Part shown: positions 8,446 through 17,285 of the stretch, one piece after another | Layout: the number at the start of each line of letters is the position of its first letter | Numbering within the stretch: the first letter of the stretch is position 1 | Source: Achromobacter sp. RTa | GTDB lineage: Bacteria; Pseudomonadota; Gammaproteobacteria; Burkholderiales; Burkholderiaceae_B | DNA: 64,000 bases | NCBI RefSeq assembly: GCF_000757485.1 | Contig: NZ_JPYO01000043.1 | Location: 111,506 to 175,505, forward strand | Reading direction: 5' to 3' | Position numbers and translations under genes: made by a program | Notes under the pieces: model-generated | What the model was told of the DNA's origin: nothing | Databases searched by the model: none | The model's input: the letters and a program-made list of their open reading frames with translations, nothing else

Positions 8446-9027
8446 ATGACCATGACCGCCGAACAGTTTCACGAACGCATCTGGGAGATCCTGGATCCCG
8501 TGGACACCCAGTATTTCGAGGTCGTGGCGGCGCCCGCGCCTGGCGCGGAATCGATCGCCGAGCTGGAGGCCGCCGTCGGCTTCCCGCTGCCGGCGGCGCT
8601 CACGGCCTTCTGCCAGCGCACCAACGGTCTGTGCGTGATGGCGCGCGAGGAAGCCTGGCCGCAAGCGAAGGAGTTCGAGGTCGGCCCCGCCTGGACCTTC
8701 TGGCGCGGCCTGGTGCTGCTGGGCATCGATGCGCCGGAGTTGCCCGAATGGGCCAGCATCTCGGCGCAGCAGCGCCAGCTCGCCGAGGCCGGTGTGTCCG
8801 GCATCCTGCCCGTGCTCAAGATCGTGGGCGACGGCAGCCGGATCTGGGGCGTGGACCAGGCGGGGACGGTCGTGGTGATCGATGACATGGCCGATCCGGA
8901 GCCCCTGGGAGGCGACCTCACCGACCTCTACGCCGAGCAGATCGCCGAACTGATGCAGCGCCAACAGGATATGGCGCTGCGGCTGGCCGAGCGCGCGACG
9001 CGCAAGAAGGGCAGGCTGCCGGGCTAG
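8446..9027 (+). CDS. SMI1/KNR4-family-like protein
   Basis: A 193-aa acidic soluble protein. The central part (AELEAAVGFPLPAALTAFCQRTNGL, about 41-65, and later GILPVLKIVGDGSRIWGVDQAG) follows the SMI1/KNR4 pattern of an amphipathic helix, the fold-defining 'lPxxlxxfxxxxNG' stretch and a later strand block. This superfamily includes many immunity proteins of polymorphic toxin systems but also housekeeping proteins. No toxin gene is visible beside it. AGGAAG is 6 bases before ATG 8446; an alternative ATG two codons later (8452) is possible. It starts a three-gene run of unknown function with the lipoprotein and membrane protein that follow. Assignment rests on a short pattern, so confidence is moderate. 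Confidence 0.55.
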   Translation: MTMTAEQFHERIWEILDPVDTQYFEVVAAPAPGAESIAELEAAVGFPLPAALTAFCQRTNGLCVMAREEAWPQAKEFEVGPAWTFWRGLVLLGIDAPELPEWASISAQQRQLAEAGVSGILPVLKIVGDGSRIWGVDQAGTVVVIDDMADPEPLGGDLTDLYAEQIAELMQRQQDMALRLAERATRKKGRLPG

Positions 9028-9056
9028 GGCCGCGCCAATCCGTCCAAGGACAGGAA

Positions 9057-9686
9057 ATGATCCGTTTACCGCTCAAAACAGCAGCCCTGATCGCGGGAAT
9101 GGCGATGACGCTGGCCTGCCAGGCGCGGCAGCCCGCGCCCAGCTCGGCAACGGCGTCGGCGCAGCCGCCCATCGTCGGCGCCTGGCGCAAGGTGTCCGAC
9201 GCCCAGTTCAATCAGCAATATCGCTTCTCCATGCTGCCCGAGGCCGCCGCCGCGGGCAGCAAGTGGGCGGCCTACGATCTCGGGGCCGGCAAGACCGTGT
9301 GCTGCCTGGTCGTGGTCGGGCCGGAGATCGGCGAAGCCGAGCTGGACGGCACCTATGGCATTCCGGGCCCGTGGATCACCGATCTGGTCAACGGCTGGAA
9401 CCTGGACGCCGCGCCGTATCGGCCCCGCGTGCAGCTGCTGCGCGCGGAAGAGGCCTTGCTGGACTACGAGTTCCCGGACATGGCCGACGGGCTGGGGGGC
9501 TTGCTGTTGCCTGCCCAGGCCCGGGCGGTCGCGCCGCGCACGCTGGAACTCGATGGCCAGCGCTATACCGTGGAGCGCCGGGACGCGCCGCTGGCCAGCG
9601 ACGACGGCATGGTGCATGCCTATGCGCTGCGCCCGGCCCAGGGCGGCAAGCCCTTGGCCGTGGAGGTTCCCTATGGGACCTATTGA
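9057..9686 (+). CDS. Putative lipoprotein of unknown function
   Basis: A 209-aa protein that begins MIRLPLKTAALIAGMAMTLAC; the hydrophobic stretch and L-T-L-A-C lipobox (Cys21) indicate lipid modification and membrane anchoring. The mature part is Ala/Pro/Ser-rich up to about residue 38, then a globular region with two cysteines in KTVCCLVVVG and repeated acidic stretches. I do not recognise the family. It follows the SMI1-like gene by 29 bases and precedes a membrane-protein gene by 24, so the three are probably one unit acting at the envelope. Confidence 0.65.
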   Translation: MIRLPLKTAALIAGMAMTLACQARQPAPSSATASAQPPIVGAWRKVSDAQFNQQYRFSMLPEAAAAGSKWAAYDLGAGKTVCCLVVVGPEIGEAELDGTYGIPGPWITDLVNGWNLDAAPYRPRVQLLRAEEALLDYEFPDMADGLGGLLLPAQARAVAPRTLELDGQRYTVERRDAPLASDDGMVHAYALRPAQGGKPLAVEVPYGTY

Positions 9687-9710
9687 GCGCGCCCATGGCG
9701 CAATGCACGC

Positions 9711-10727
9711 ATGAGCGCAACCCTGCAAGTCTCGGAAGAACCGCTGACCGACGAGGACATCCAACTGCTGCGGCGCAGCCGCCGTGGGAGATCGCTGACG
9801 GCCGTGTTCGCCAGCCTGATGTTCCTGCTGCTGGCGAGCAGCGCGATCCTGTTCATCGTCCTGTTCGCATCCGACCGCAGCTTGCGCCGCGGCGGAGACG
9901 GCGTGGTGGTCCTGCTGTGCTCGGCGGCGATGGCGGGCTTCGCGGTCTTTCTTGGACGCAGACTGTGGCGCCTGCCGCGCGCCTGGCGCCGCTTCAACCG
10001 GGTCTTGAAGGGGCGCGTCCCCAAGCAGATCGTTTCCGGCCATCTGACGGGCTTCGGTCCGGCCGGTAGGCCCGGCATCTGCTACGCCTTCGGCGAGCAG
10101 CGCGTGGACGTGGCCCTGCCGTTATGGAACGAGATCACGAGGGATACCCGGGATGGCTTCCGGCCCATGACGGCCGCGGCGCTGACGGACCTGCCCGTGC
10201 GACTGCATCTGCTGCCTCTGCAGCCCGATGCGCCGCCCGTGTTGCTGCGGGCCGAATACCCGATGAGCGCGCAGGCCTGGAATTCGGTCGAGGAAGTCAG
10301 CGATGCCGACCGCCAGGCCGTGCGCAAGGAAGAGCTGGGCGTGCGCAAGTTCTTCTACGCGCTCGCCCTGGCGGCGCTGGCCGGCAGCCTGTTCCTGGGG
10401 CCCCTGATCCTGTTGGCCGCGTTCTTCGTTCTCATGGGGCTCGTGCTGGGCATGCGCAGCCCCAGGCTGAAGCGCGCCCGTTACAAGCACGGGGTGCGCG
10501 GCCTGGTGGAGGAAGTCGTGACCTATCGCTTGCGCGCCACCAACTCGAACGTTTCCACGCTGGTCCACAACTATCGCATCGGGGGCGTGATGTACCGGGT
10601 CGAGCACTTCGGGCAGGTGGCCGCGCCGGGCCAGCGCGTCGAGTTCGAGTATCTGGACGCGTCGGGCATCATGGGGCCGAGCGCCCTGTTCTTCCGGATC
10701 GAAGACCAGCCGACCATGACGCTATGA
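9711..10727 (+). CDS. Multi-pass membrane protein of unknown function
   Basis: A 338-aa protein with about four predicted membrane helices: residues 29-53, 64-82, 214-231 and 232-248. Between the pairs is a soluble domain (about 85-205) and there is a soluble C-terminal domain (about 250-338) containing a Tyr/Val-rich beta segment (EVVTYRLRATNSNVSTLVHN). The layout of two helix pairs each followed by a beta-rich domain suggests an internal repeat, but the two halves are not obviously similar by eye. No family recognised. It is convergent with the gntR gene. Confidence 0.6.
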   Translation: MSATLQVSEEPLTDEDIQLLRRSRRGRSLTAVFASLMFLLLASSAILFIVLFASDRSLRRGGDGVVVLLCSAAMAGFAVFLGRRLWRLPRAWRRFNRVLKGRVPKQIVSGHLTGFGPAGRPGICYAFGEQRVDVALPLWNEITRDTRDGFRPMTAAALTDLPVRLHLLPLQPDAPPVLLRAEYPMSAQAWNSVEEVSDADRQAVRKEELGVRKFFYALALAALAGSLFLGPLILLAAFFVLMGLVLGMRSPRLKRARYKHGVRGLVEEVVTYRLRATNSNVSTLVHNYRIGGVMYRVEHFGQVAAPGQRVEFEYLDASGIMGPSALFFRIEDQPTMTL

Positions 10728-10764
10728 GCGCGCGGTGGCCCGGAAGCGGGCGAGCGCGGGGGCT

Positions 10765-11664
10765 TCAGCGCTGGCCGCGCAGCCTGGCCAGTTCGGCCGA
10801 GAGCTCGGCCACGAGGGCCTGAGCGCGGGCCAGCGGATCTTGCCCGTCGGGCGTGCCGGGCGCATCGGGCGCGGCGTCGGGCGGCGCCTGCAGCCGGGGC
10901 TGGACGCTTTCATGGCCCACGCTGACGTCCACGTCGAATACCCGTTGCTCCGCGCGGTGCCAAGTGGTGAACCACTCCAGCGGCCGGCCGTGCTGGTCCA
11001 TGCCGCGGCCTTGCAGCATCAAGAGCGGCGTGCCCGCCGGCGTGGCCAGCAGGTCCGCAAGCCTGGCATCGGCCGCGACCGCCCGGATCTGGTTGCGTCC
11101 CGCGCCGGGGCGCAGGCCGAAGCGGCGCGTCAGCACGCCGTGCAGGGAGGCGTCGGCCAGGTCTTCGGCGCGCAGGCCGGGCACGGTGTCGATGGCCAGC
11201 CAGGTGCGCACATAGGCAAGGGGCGCATCGGCCACGTGGCGCAGGCGTTCCAGCAGCAGCAGCTGCGGCGTGCCGAAGAACTCGGCCACCTCGGCCGGCG
11301 GTTCGGCGCGGGCGAAGGCCAGCACGCGGGTTTGCAGGGCAACGCCCGATTGGGCGAACTGCTCGTACAGGCCGGTGGAGCGCTGCACCAGGCGGCGATG
11401 CTCCTGGGGAGCCGCGACGGTGGCGGGGCGCCCGCTTTCACGCTGGATCAGGCCTTCGGCGGCCAGGGCGGCGAGCGCCTGGCGCACCACGCTGCGCGCC
11501 ACCCCGAATCGTTCGCACAGGGCGGCCTCGCTGGGCAGCGCCGCGCCGGCCGCCAGCTTGTTCGCGCGGATGTATCCGCGCAGCTGGGCCGCCACCTGGG
11601 CATGCAGCGGCGTATCGCCGGAGCGGTCAAGAACGGGCAATGCGTCGTGCGTGGCGGGCGCCAT
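10765..11664 (-). CDS. GntR-family (HutC/UTRA) transcriptional regulator
   Basis: A 299-aa regulator. The winged helix (about residues 14-82) contains PLHAQVAAQLRGYIRANKL, LPSEAALCERFGVARSVVRQ and ALAALAAEGLIQRESGRP, the GntR pattern. The C-terminal UTRA ligand domain follows (LERLRHVADAPLAYVRTWLA; GRPLEWFTTWHRAEQRVFDVDV). I chose ATG 11664 because GGAGG lies 9 bases upstream; the upstream in-frame ATG at 11715 has none. It is the last gene of the permease-kinase-dehydrogenase operon, with its ribosome site inside the end of pdxA, and most likely regulates that operon in response to an acid-sugar intermediate. Confidence 0.9.
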   Translation of the reverse strand: MAPATHDALPVLDRSGDTPLHAQVAAQLRGYIRANKLAAGAALPSEAALCERFGVARSVVRQALAALAAEGLIQRESGRPATVAAPQEHRRLVQRSTGLYEQFAQSGVALQTRVLAFARAEPPAEVAEFFGTPQLLLLERLRHVADAPLAYVRTWLAIDTVPGLRAEDLADASLHGVLTRRFGLRPGAGRNQIRAVAADARLADLLATPAGTPLLMLQGRGMDQHGRPLEWFTTWHRAEQRVFDVDVSVGHESVQPRLQAPPDAAPDAPGTPDGQDPLARAQALVAELSAELARLRGQR

Positions 11665-11669
11665 GGAAA

Positions 11670-12722
11670 TCAACCTCCGGTTTGTGCCCGCGCAGTTTCC
11701 CATACATGCGTCCATCCCGGGGCCAGGTGAGCGGCGCGCTCGGCGGCCAGGACCAGGCTGTCTTCGCGGGCGATGCCGCGGCCGGCAATGTCGAAGGCCG
11801 TGCCGTGGTCCACGGAGACGCGCACCACCGGCAGGCCGACGGTGATGTTCACGCCGTCATCGCCGTAGACGGCCTTGAAGGGCGCATGGCCCTGGTCGTG
11901 GTAACAGGCGATCACGAACTCCCACTTGCCGCGCACCGCCTGCGGGAACAGGGCGTCCGCCGGGATCGGGCCGGCCGCCAGGATGCCGGCCGCGTTGGCT
12001 TCGGCCACGGCCGGCGCCAGGATGTCGGCGTCCTCGGTGCCGAAGATGCCGTTCTCGCCCGCATGCGGGTTCAGGCCGGAAACGGCTACCGGCTTGTCGC
12101 CGCGGCCCAGCGCCTTGGCGAACGAACCGGCCAGGCGCAGCACCGCGCGCATGCGCGCCGGGGTCAGGTTTTCGATGGCCTGGCGCAACGACACATGGGT
12201 GGTCGCATGGAAGATGTAGAGATCGCCGGCCGAGAGCACGAGCGAAAAGGTCTTGACGCCGAATTCGTGCGCCAGCAGTTCGGTGTGGCCGGGCCACTTG
12301 TGGCCGGCGGCATGCATGGCCGCCTTGTTCAGCGGCGCGGTCACGATGCCGTCGACCTCGCCGGCGCGCGCCAATGCGCATGCCGTGGTGACGAAGCGCA
12401 CCGAGCCGTCGCCTGCGTCCGAGTTGATCTCGCCCAGCTTGACGTGCGCCAGCGACGGGCCCGCCTGCAGCACTTCGATCGTGCCGGGCGTGTTGGTGCA
12501 GTCGGCGGCGCGGTCCAGCTTGCGGACGATGGCGGGGTCGGCGCCCAGGCTGCGCACGGCGTTGGCCATCACGTCCACATCGCCGACCACCAGCAGGCGG
12601 GCCTTCTGGCGCAGGTCGTCATGGCCCATCAGCATCTTGGCCGTGATCTCCGGCCCGATGCCCGCCACGTCGCCCAGGGTCACGGCCAGCAGCGGCAGCT
12701 TGTTGGGTTGGGATTGTGTCAT
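11670..12722 (-). CDS. pdxA2: PdxA2-type 4-phospho-D-threonate/erythronate dehydrogenase (PdxA family)
   Basis: A 350-aa PdxA-family oxidoreductase. Expected metal-binding histidines lie in AGHKWPGHTELL, LNPHAGENG and CYHDQGHAPFK. Classical PdxA makes pyridoxal 5'-phosphate; paralogues next to DUF1537 kinases instead oxidise and decarboxylate 4-phospho-D-threonate or 4-phospho-D-erythronate to dihydroxyacetone phosphate. The operon (sugar-acid permease, DUF1537 kinase, GntR) places this copy in the second group. Its start overlaps the kinase stop by 4 bases. The biosynthetic PdxA, if separate, would be elsewhere in the genome. Confidence 0.85.
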   Translation of the reverse strand: MTQSQPNKLPLLAVTLGDVAGIGPEITAKMLMGHDDLRQKARLLVVGDVDVMANAVRSLGADPAIVRKLDRAADCTNTPGTIEVLQAGPSLAHVKLGEINSDAGDGSVRFVTTACALARAGEVDGIVTAPLNKAAMHAAGHKWPGHTELLAHEFGVKTFSLVLSAGDLYIFHATTHVSLRQAIENLTPARMRAVLRLAGSFAKALGRGDKPVAVSGLNPHAGENGIFGTEDADILAPAVAEANAAGILAAGPIPADALFPQAVRGKWEFVIACYHDQGHAPFKAVYGDDGVNITVGLPVVRVSVDHGTAFDIAGRGIAREDSLVLAAERAAHLAPGWTHVWETARAQTGG

Positions 12723-13936
12723 CGCTTGAATCTCCTGTCGCGGATCGCGCGCACCGCGCGAACCAATACGTCTTCGGTGCCAAAGCCGCCGGCCTTGGTC
12801 ACCACGGGCAGGCCGGCGGCCGTGCCTCCGGTCAGCGTGCCCAGGGGCACGCCGCCCATCACTTCGTCCACCAGCGCGATGCCGCGGGCATCCAGCGCCA
12901 GCAGCACGCTGCGCGCGCCGTCGCCGCCGGTGGCGACCACGCCGGCCGCGCGCGAGGCAGTGATCAATTGCGCGGCCAGGGCGCCCAGGCGCTCGGCCAC
13001 GGTTTCGGAATCCAGGCCTTCCAGCTGCCCCTCGGGCGCCAGCAGCAGCACCGTGCCCGCGTGGGCCGGGGCCTGCGAGTGCGTCTGCACCAGGGGCTGG
13101 CTCCAGGCCTGCCAGGCGGCGTCATCGGCCAGTTGGGCCAGCGAGGGCGTCCAGGTGTCGGCGCCCGAAGCCTGCAGGGCGGCGGCTTGCGCGCGCGCCG
13201 CGCTGTGCTGGGACGTGACGACCACGACGACGGGCGCCGTCTGGTCGGCGCCCGCCCAGACCCGGGCCAGCGGCATGGCCAGGCCGCCCGCGCCCACGGG
13301 CAGCGCATGCTCGCCCAGCAGGCCGATGGCGCGGGCCAGCCGCTCCAGGTCCGCGTCCGTCGCGGCGTCGACCACTACCGTATGGCCGGCCTGCCGGATG
13401 CGCCCGGCCAGCGCTTCCGGCGTATCGCCTTCCCGAGCGGCCACGTGGGCGCAGCCCAGCAGGGTGGGGATGTGGCTTTCCTTCACCGGCGTGACCGGGT
13501 CGGTGGCGGCGGAGGTTTCCGTGACCGGCTTGCCGTTCACATGGAGAACGCCGTTCTCCACAGTGCGGCCGGTGGCGGGGAAGGCGGGGCAGATGACCGC
13601 CACCGTGTCCGGGCCCCAGGCCTCGCGCGCCGCATCGATCTCGGCCTTGAAGGCGCCGCGCAAGGTGGAGTCCACTTTCTTGTACAGGCGTGATACGCCG
13701 GCGGCGCGCAGCTGCTGCACGTTTTGCCGCACGACCTGGGCCGCCTCGGCGGCGGACAGGGCGCGGCTGTTGGTCGTTACGGCCAGCACTTCGACGCCGG
13801 CGGTGGCGGGCCCCGACAGCGCTTCGTCGGCGCCGCCGATGGATAGGTGCGTGCTCCAGCCGGCGCGGACGAACTGCACCGCCGTATCGCCCGACCCGGT
13901 CAGGTCGTCGGCGACGATGGCGATCGCGGGATTCAA
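12719..13936 (-). CDS. DUF1537 four-carbon acid sugar kinase (DtnK/OtnK type)
   Basis: A 405-aa kinase of the four-carbon acid sugar family. The N-terminal substrate domain begins AIAIVADDLTGSGDTAVQF, the signature Asp-Asp-Leu-Thr-Gly block; the C-terminal nucleotide domain has GVVATGGDGARSVL and PLGTLTGGTAAGLPVVTKAGGFG. It phosphorylates D-threonate- or D-erythronate-type acids at C4. I placed the start at TTG 13934-13936 because it immediately follows GGAGAGG, fits the family N-terminus and overlaps the permease stop (TTGA); no ATG is available nearby. The kinase is translationally coupled to both neighbours. Confidence 0.88.
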   Translation of the reverse strand: MNPAIAIVADDLTGSGDTAVQFVRAGWSTHLSIGGADEALSGPATAGVEVLAVTTNSRALSAAEAAQVVRQNVQQLRAAGVSRLYKKVDSTLRGAFKAEIDAAREAWGPDTVAVICPAFPATGRTVENGVLHVNGKPVTETSAATDPVTPVKESHIPTLLGCAHVAAREGDTPEALAGRIRQAGHTVVVDAATDADLERLARAIGLLGEHALPVGAGGLAMPLARVWAGADQTAPVVVVVTSQHSAARAQAAALQASGADTWTPSLAQLADDAAWQAWSQPLVQTHSQAPAHAGTVLLLAPEGQLEGLDSETVAERLGALAAQLITASRAAGVVATGGDGARSVLLALDARGIALVDEVMGGVPLGTLTGGTAAGLPVVTKAGGFGTEDVLVRAVRAIRDRRFKR

Positions 13937-14964
13937 AGTGCCTCTCCGCGCGCCTCGCGCAGGCCGGCGGGCGTGCCCGCCGACGTATCGGCGTCCTCGG
14001 ACTTGAGTTCGCCGGCGCGCTTGAGGAAGTACGAGGCGAGCACCGGGGCCAGGATGGAGCTGATCAGCACGCACGCGGCGACCTGCGCGGTGGCGGTCGA
14101 GACGTATTGCTGGAAGTTGGGGTCGGCCGCGGCCACGACGGCGGGGGTGGCGATGGCGTTGCCGGCGGTGGTGCCGGCCGCGAAGCCCAGGCCGCTCTTG
14201 CCGCCACGGCGCAGGATCAGGCGATAGCCCAGATAGACCAGGCCGCCCGTAATGGGGCTGATGATCAGGCCCAGGATCAGGCCGCTGATGCCGCCGCTGA
14301 CGACGGCGCCCAGGTTGATGCCGGTACCCAGCGCGAAGGCGAAGAACGGGATGACGATGTTGGGCACGGGCTTGAGCACGTCGCGCCACTTGGGGTCCAG
14401 GTTGCCCACGACCACGCCGAGCAGGAAGGGCACCAGCGCCGCCACCAGGGCGATCATGGGGATGTCGGCCAGGCCCGAGGCGCCCAGGAACAGCAGGCTG
14501 AAGAAGGGGCCGTCGTTGACCGCGCTGGCCACGTAGGCGCCGCGGTCGCGGGCATCGCCGTACTGGCCCGTATAGGCCAGCCACAGGCCGCCGTTGCTAT
14601 TGTCGAAGGCGGCCAGCAGCGCCAGGATGGACACGCCCAGCACGCCGTCCAGGCCGACGTAGCTGCCCAGGATGATGATGAGGGTGGCGGGCACCAGGGT
14701 CTTCATCAGCAGGATGGTGCCGGCGGTGGCCAGGATCGGGCCGCCGGTGCGCGCATTGACCTGGGTGCCGGTGGCGAAGATCAGCAGCGCGATGAGGGGC
14801 AGGGCGCTGTTCTTGAACAGGGCAGTGGTGAAGCCGCCGATCGCCAGGGCGTCGGGGGCGAAGGTGCCGATCAGGGAACCCAGGATCAGCGGCACCAGCA
14901 TCAATCCACCGGGGATTTTCTGCATCGTGCCAAAAAAGGGCGAGCGTGAAGTTTCGGTCGACAC
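13933..14964 (-). CDS. kdgT: 2-keto-3-deoxygluconate permease family transporter
   Basis: A 343-aa inner-membrane protein with about ten hydrophobic segments, starting with MQKIPGGLMLVPLILGSLIGTF, the conserved opening of KdgT-type permeases. Other matching stretches are GGFTTALFKNSALPLIALLIFATG and AAGTTAGNAIATPAVVAAADP. In KdgT these proteins import 2-keto-3-deoxygluconate by proton symport; next to a DUF1537 kinase and PdxA2 the likely cargo is D-threonate, D-erythronate or a similar sugar acid. First gene of the four-gene operon, with a large palindrome in its upstream region. Confidence 0.87.
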   Translation of the reverse strand: MSTETSRSPFFGTMQKIPGGLMLVPLILGSLIGTFAPDALAIGGFTTALFKNSALPLIALLIFATGTQVNARTGGPILATAGTILLMKTLVPATLIIILGSYVGLDGVLGVSILALLAAFDNSNGGLWLAYTGQYGDARDRGAYVASAVNDGPFFSLLFLGASGLADIPMIALVAALVPFLLGVVVGNLDPKWRDVLKPVPNIVIPFFAFALGTGINLGAVVSGGISGLILGLIISPITGGLVYLGYRLILRRGGKSGLGFAAGTTAGNAIATPAVVAAADPNFQQYVSTATAQVAACVLISSILAPVLASYFLKRAGELKSEDADTSAGTPAGLREARGEAL

Positions 14965-15050
14965 TGTAGGAGTCTCCAGGACGGTCTTTCTGGTTGCAGA
15001 CGTTCGTGCGCGCGTCTGTCAGGCGGTTGAAAATATGGGGAAAAACCGTA

Positions 15051-15084
15051 GTGTACACCTGTACGTACAGCATGTACGTACAGG
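15051..15084. promoter_or_regulatory. Large palindrome upstream of kdgT operon (candidate GntR operator)
   Basis: Arms CCTGTACGTACA (15058-15069) and TGTACGTACAGG (15073-15084) form a perfect 12-bp inverted repeat with a 3-base spacer. Each arm itself contains the self-complementary decamer TGTACGTACA, and GTGTACAC (15051-15058) abuts it. The site lies about 90-115 bases upstream of the kdgT start in a 145-base gap. Its size and symmetry suit a dimeric GntR/HutC repressor, most simply the one encoded at the end of the operon. Confidence 0.6.
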
Positions 15085-15109
15085 TTTTCCCGCCCTGGGA
15101 GAGATGGTG

Positions 15110-17227
15110 CTAGAAACGGTACGCGCCGCTCAGCATGACGGTGCGGCGGGCACCGTAGAAGCAATCGCCGCGATCCAGGCAGACCACCTCGTAGGTGCGG
15201 TCCGCGATGTTGTTCACGTTCAGGGCATAGCGCCACGGGCCGTTGTCGTAGCTGAGCATGGCGTCGAACAGCGTGACGGCGGGGGTCTCGGGGGCGCCGC
15301 CGTCACGGAAGGCCGACAGGTAGCGCACGCCGGCCCCCACCGCAAAGCCGGGTTGGCCCGCCAGCGCGAAGCGGTATTTGCCCCACATGGACGCCATGTG
15401 CTTGGGCTGGGCTTCAAGCTGCGGATCCAGGTCGGTGTAGATGTAGTTGGCGATCACGTCGAGCTCTTTGGTGACGCGGCCGCGCAGCTCCAGCTCCACG
15501 CCGCGCGTGCGCGTCTTGCCGGCCTGCAGCTGGTTGTTGGGGTTGTCGGGATCGTTGGTCTGGCGGTTCTTTTCCCGCAGGTCGTAGGCGGCCGCGGTGA
15601 ATTCGATGTCGGCGTCCTTGGGCATGTACTTGATGCCGGCCTCCACCTGCTTGCCGCGCATCGGCTTCCAGCGCTGGTTATAGAAATCCGCGCCCGCGAT
15701 CGGGGTGAACGATTCGCTGTAGCTGATATAGGGCGACCAGCCATTGTCCGCGGCGTACATCAGGCCGAAGCGCTTGGTGGTGGCCTGGTCCGTTTCCCGG
15801 TCCTGGCCTTCGGTGGTGCTGTCCGCGCGGTCGCGGCGGATGCCGGCCAGGAAGATCCAGTTCCTGTCGAACTTGATCTGGTCTTGCGCGTAGAAGCCGA
15901 TCTGCTGCTGGTTGATCTTGGGATTGTCCGACAGCTCGTACTCGGGGACGTTGCCGTATTCCGGATGGAACAGGTTCAGCGGCGAACCGGCGCCGCCCGC
16001 CGTCTGGCTGGTTTCGCGGTAGCGCGAGTAATCCATGCCGAAGATCACCGTGTGTTCGGTGCGGCCCCAGTTCAGCTTGCCTTCCAGGTTCTGGTCGGCC
16101 AGCAGGGTGCGCATGCGCGGCTTGTTGACGTAGAAGATGCGGTCGACGGTCTGTTGCTCCGGATCGATGTAGGAATCGCCGCGGCGGGCGCCGTACACGT
16201 TGGGGTAGAGCGTCTTGTAGTCCACGCTGCTGACCGTGTTGCGGAAGTTCTGGCGGACTTTCCACTTGTCGTTGAACTGGTGCTCGAACAGCCAGCCCAC
16301 GCTGAACTGCTCGGTATCGTACGCATCGAAGCCCGGCTCGCTGGCGAAGCGCCGGGTCGGGATGCGGCCATTGGGGTTCTCCTGCACCGAACCGCTCCAG
16401 GGCAGGAACGATTGCGTGGTGCCCGCGCGGTCCTTCTGCCAGGTGGCCTGGAAGGTCAGCGAGGTGGCGGCGCTGGGGCGCCAGGTCAGCGACGGCGCCA
16501 GCATCAGCCGGTCATCCGGCGCGTACTGCACCTGGGTGTCGCTGTCGCGGCCCACGGCGATGACCCGGTACAGCCACTGGCCGTCCTCGCTGGCGGGGCC
16601 CGTCAGGTCGGCCTGGATTTCGCGCCGGTTGTGATTGCCCAGCACCACGCCGATCTCGCCTTGCCGTTCCTCCAGCGGACGCTTGCTGACCAGGTTGACG
16701 ATACCGCCGGTGCTTCCCTGTCCGTACAGCATGGACGAGGGGCCGCGCAGCACCTCGACGCGTTCCATCGCATAGACCTCGGTGCGCGGATTGTTGTAGC
16801 TGAAGTATTGCCGCAGCCCGTCCAGATACTGGACCGGCTCGACGCCCCGGACGCGGACATAGTCGGCGCGGTTGTCCACGCCGTACGCGTTGGGGCGCAC
16901 TCCGGCCGCGTAATTCATGGTGTCCTGGATGTTCTGCGCGCCCTGGTCGACGATCTGGTCGCGCGGGATCACCGTGATGGCCTGGGGCGTTTCCGACAGC
17001 GGGGTGTCGGTCTTGGTGCCGGCGGAGCTGCGCGTGGCCACGTATCCTTCTACCGGACCGGTGGCGGTTTCGCCCACGCCCATGACCTGCACGGCGGGCA
17101 GGATCGTGGCGGGCTCGGAGGGCTGCGCCAGCGCCGGGCTGCCGATGCAGGCGGCCAGCGCGGCGGCGATGGGCAATAGAGCGTGGGGCCGCGCGCGCCG
17201 CGCGACTGGTTGAGTGTGGCGTTTCAA
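15110..17227 (-). CDS. TonB-dependent siderophore receptor
   Basis: A 705-aa outer-membrane receptor. From TTG 17227 the product has a signal peptide (MKRHTQPVARRARPHALLPIAAALAACIGSPALAQ region), then the plug: SETPQAITVIPRDQI, NYAAGVRPNAYG, DYVRVRGVEPVQYLDGL, and ERVEVLRGPSSMLYGQGSTGGIVNLVSKRP, all typical of the siderophore receptor subfamily. The barrel ends with an aromatic residue (SGAYRF), as needed for outer-membrane insertion. Longer in-frame starts exist only as TTG (17284) and lack a signal. A Fur-box-like site lies 60-80 bases upstream. No siderophore biosynthesis or ABC transporter genes are adjacent, so it probably takes up a foreign siderophore. Confidence 0.9.
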   Translation of the reverse strand: MKRHTQPVARRARPHALLPIAAALAACIGSPALAQPSEPATILPAVQVMGVGETATGPVEGYVATRSSAGTKTDTPLSETPQAITVIPRDQIVDQGAQNIQDTMNYAAGVRPNAYGVDNRADYVRVRGVEPVQYLDGLRQYFSYNNPRTEVYAMERVEVLRGPSSMLYGQGSTGGIVNLVSKRPLEERQGEIGVVLGNHNRREIQADLTGPASEDGQWLYRVIAVGRDSDTQVQYAPDDRLMLAPSLTWRPSAATSLTFQATWQKDRAGTTQSFLPWSGSVQENPNGRIPTRRFASEPGFDAYDTEQFSVGWLFEHQFNDKWKVRQNFRNTVSSVDYKTLYPNVYGARRGDSYIDPEQQTVDRIFYVNKPRMRTLLADQNLEGKLNWGRTEHTVIFGMDYSRYRETSQTAGGAGSPLNLFHPEYGNVPEYELSDNPKINQQQIGFYAQDQIKFDRNWIFLAGIRRDRADSTTEGQDRETDQATTKRFGLMYAADNGWSPYISYSESFTPIAGADFYNQRWKPMRGKQVEAGIKYMPKDADIEFTAAAYDLREKNRQTNDPDNPNNQLQAGKTRTRGVELELRGRVTKELDVIANYIYTDLDPQLEAQPKHMASMWGKYRFALAGQPGFAVGAGVRYLSAFRDGGAPETPAVTLFDAMLSYDNGPWRYALNVNNIADRTYEVVCLDRGDCFYGARRTVMLSGAYRF

Positions 17228-17285
17228 GAGTTTTTCCCCAGCGGCCGCGGACGGTCCGCAACCGATTGAATATACGAATGGCAAC

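Noticed and set aside
11670..12722. Vitamin B6 biosynthetic PdxA
   Set aside because: The operon with a DUF1537 kinase, sugar-acid permease and GntR regulator indicates the catabolic PdxA2 branch instead.
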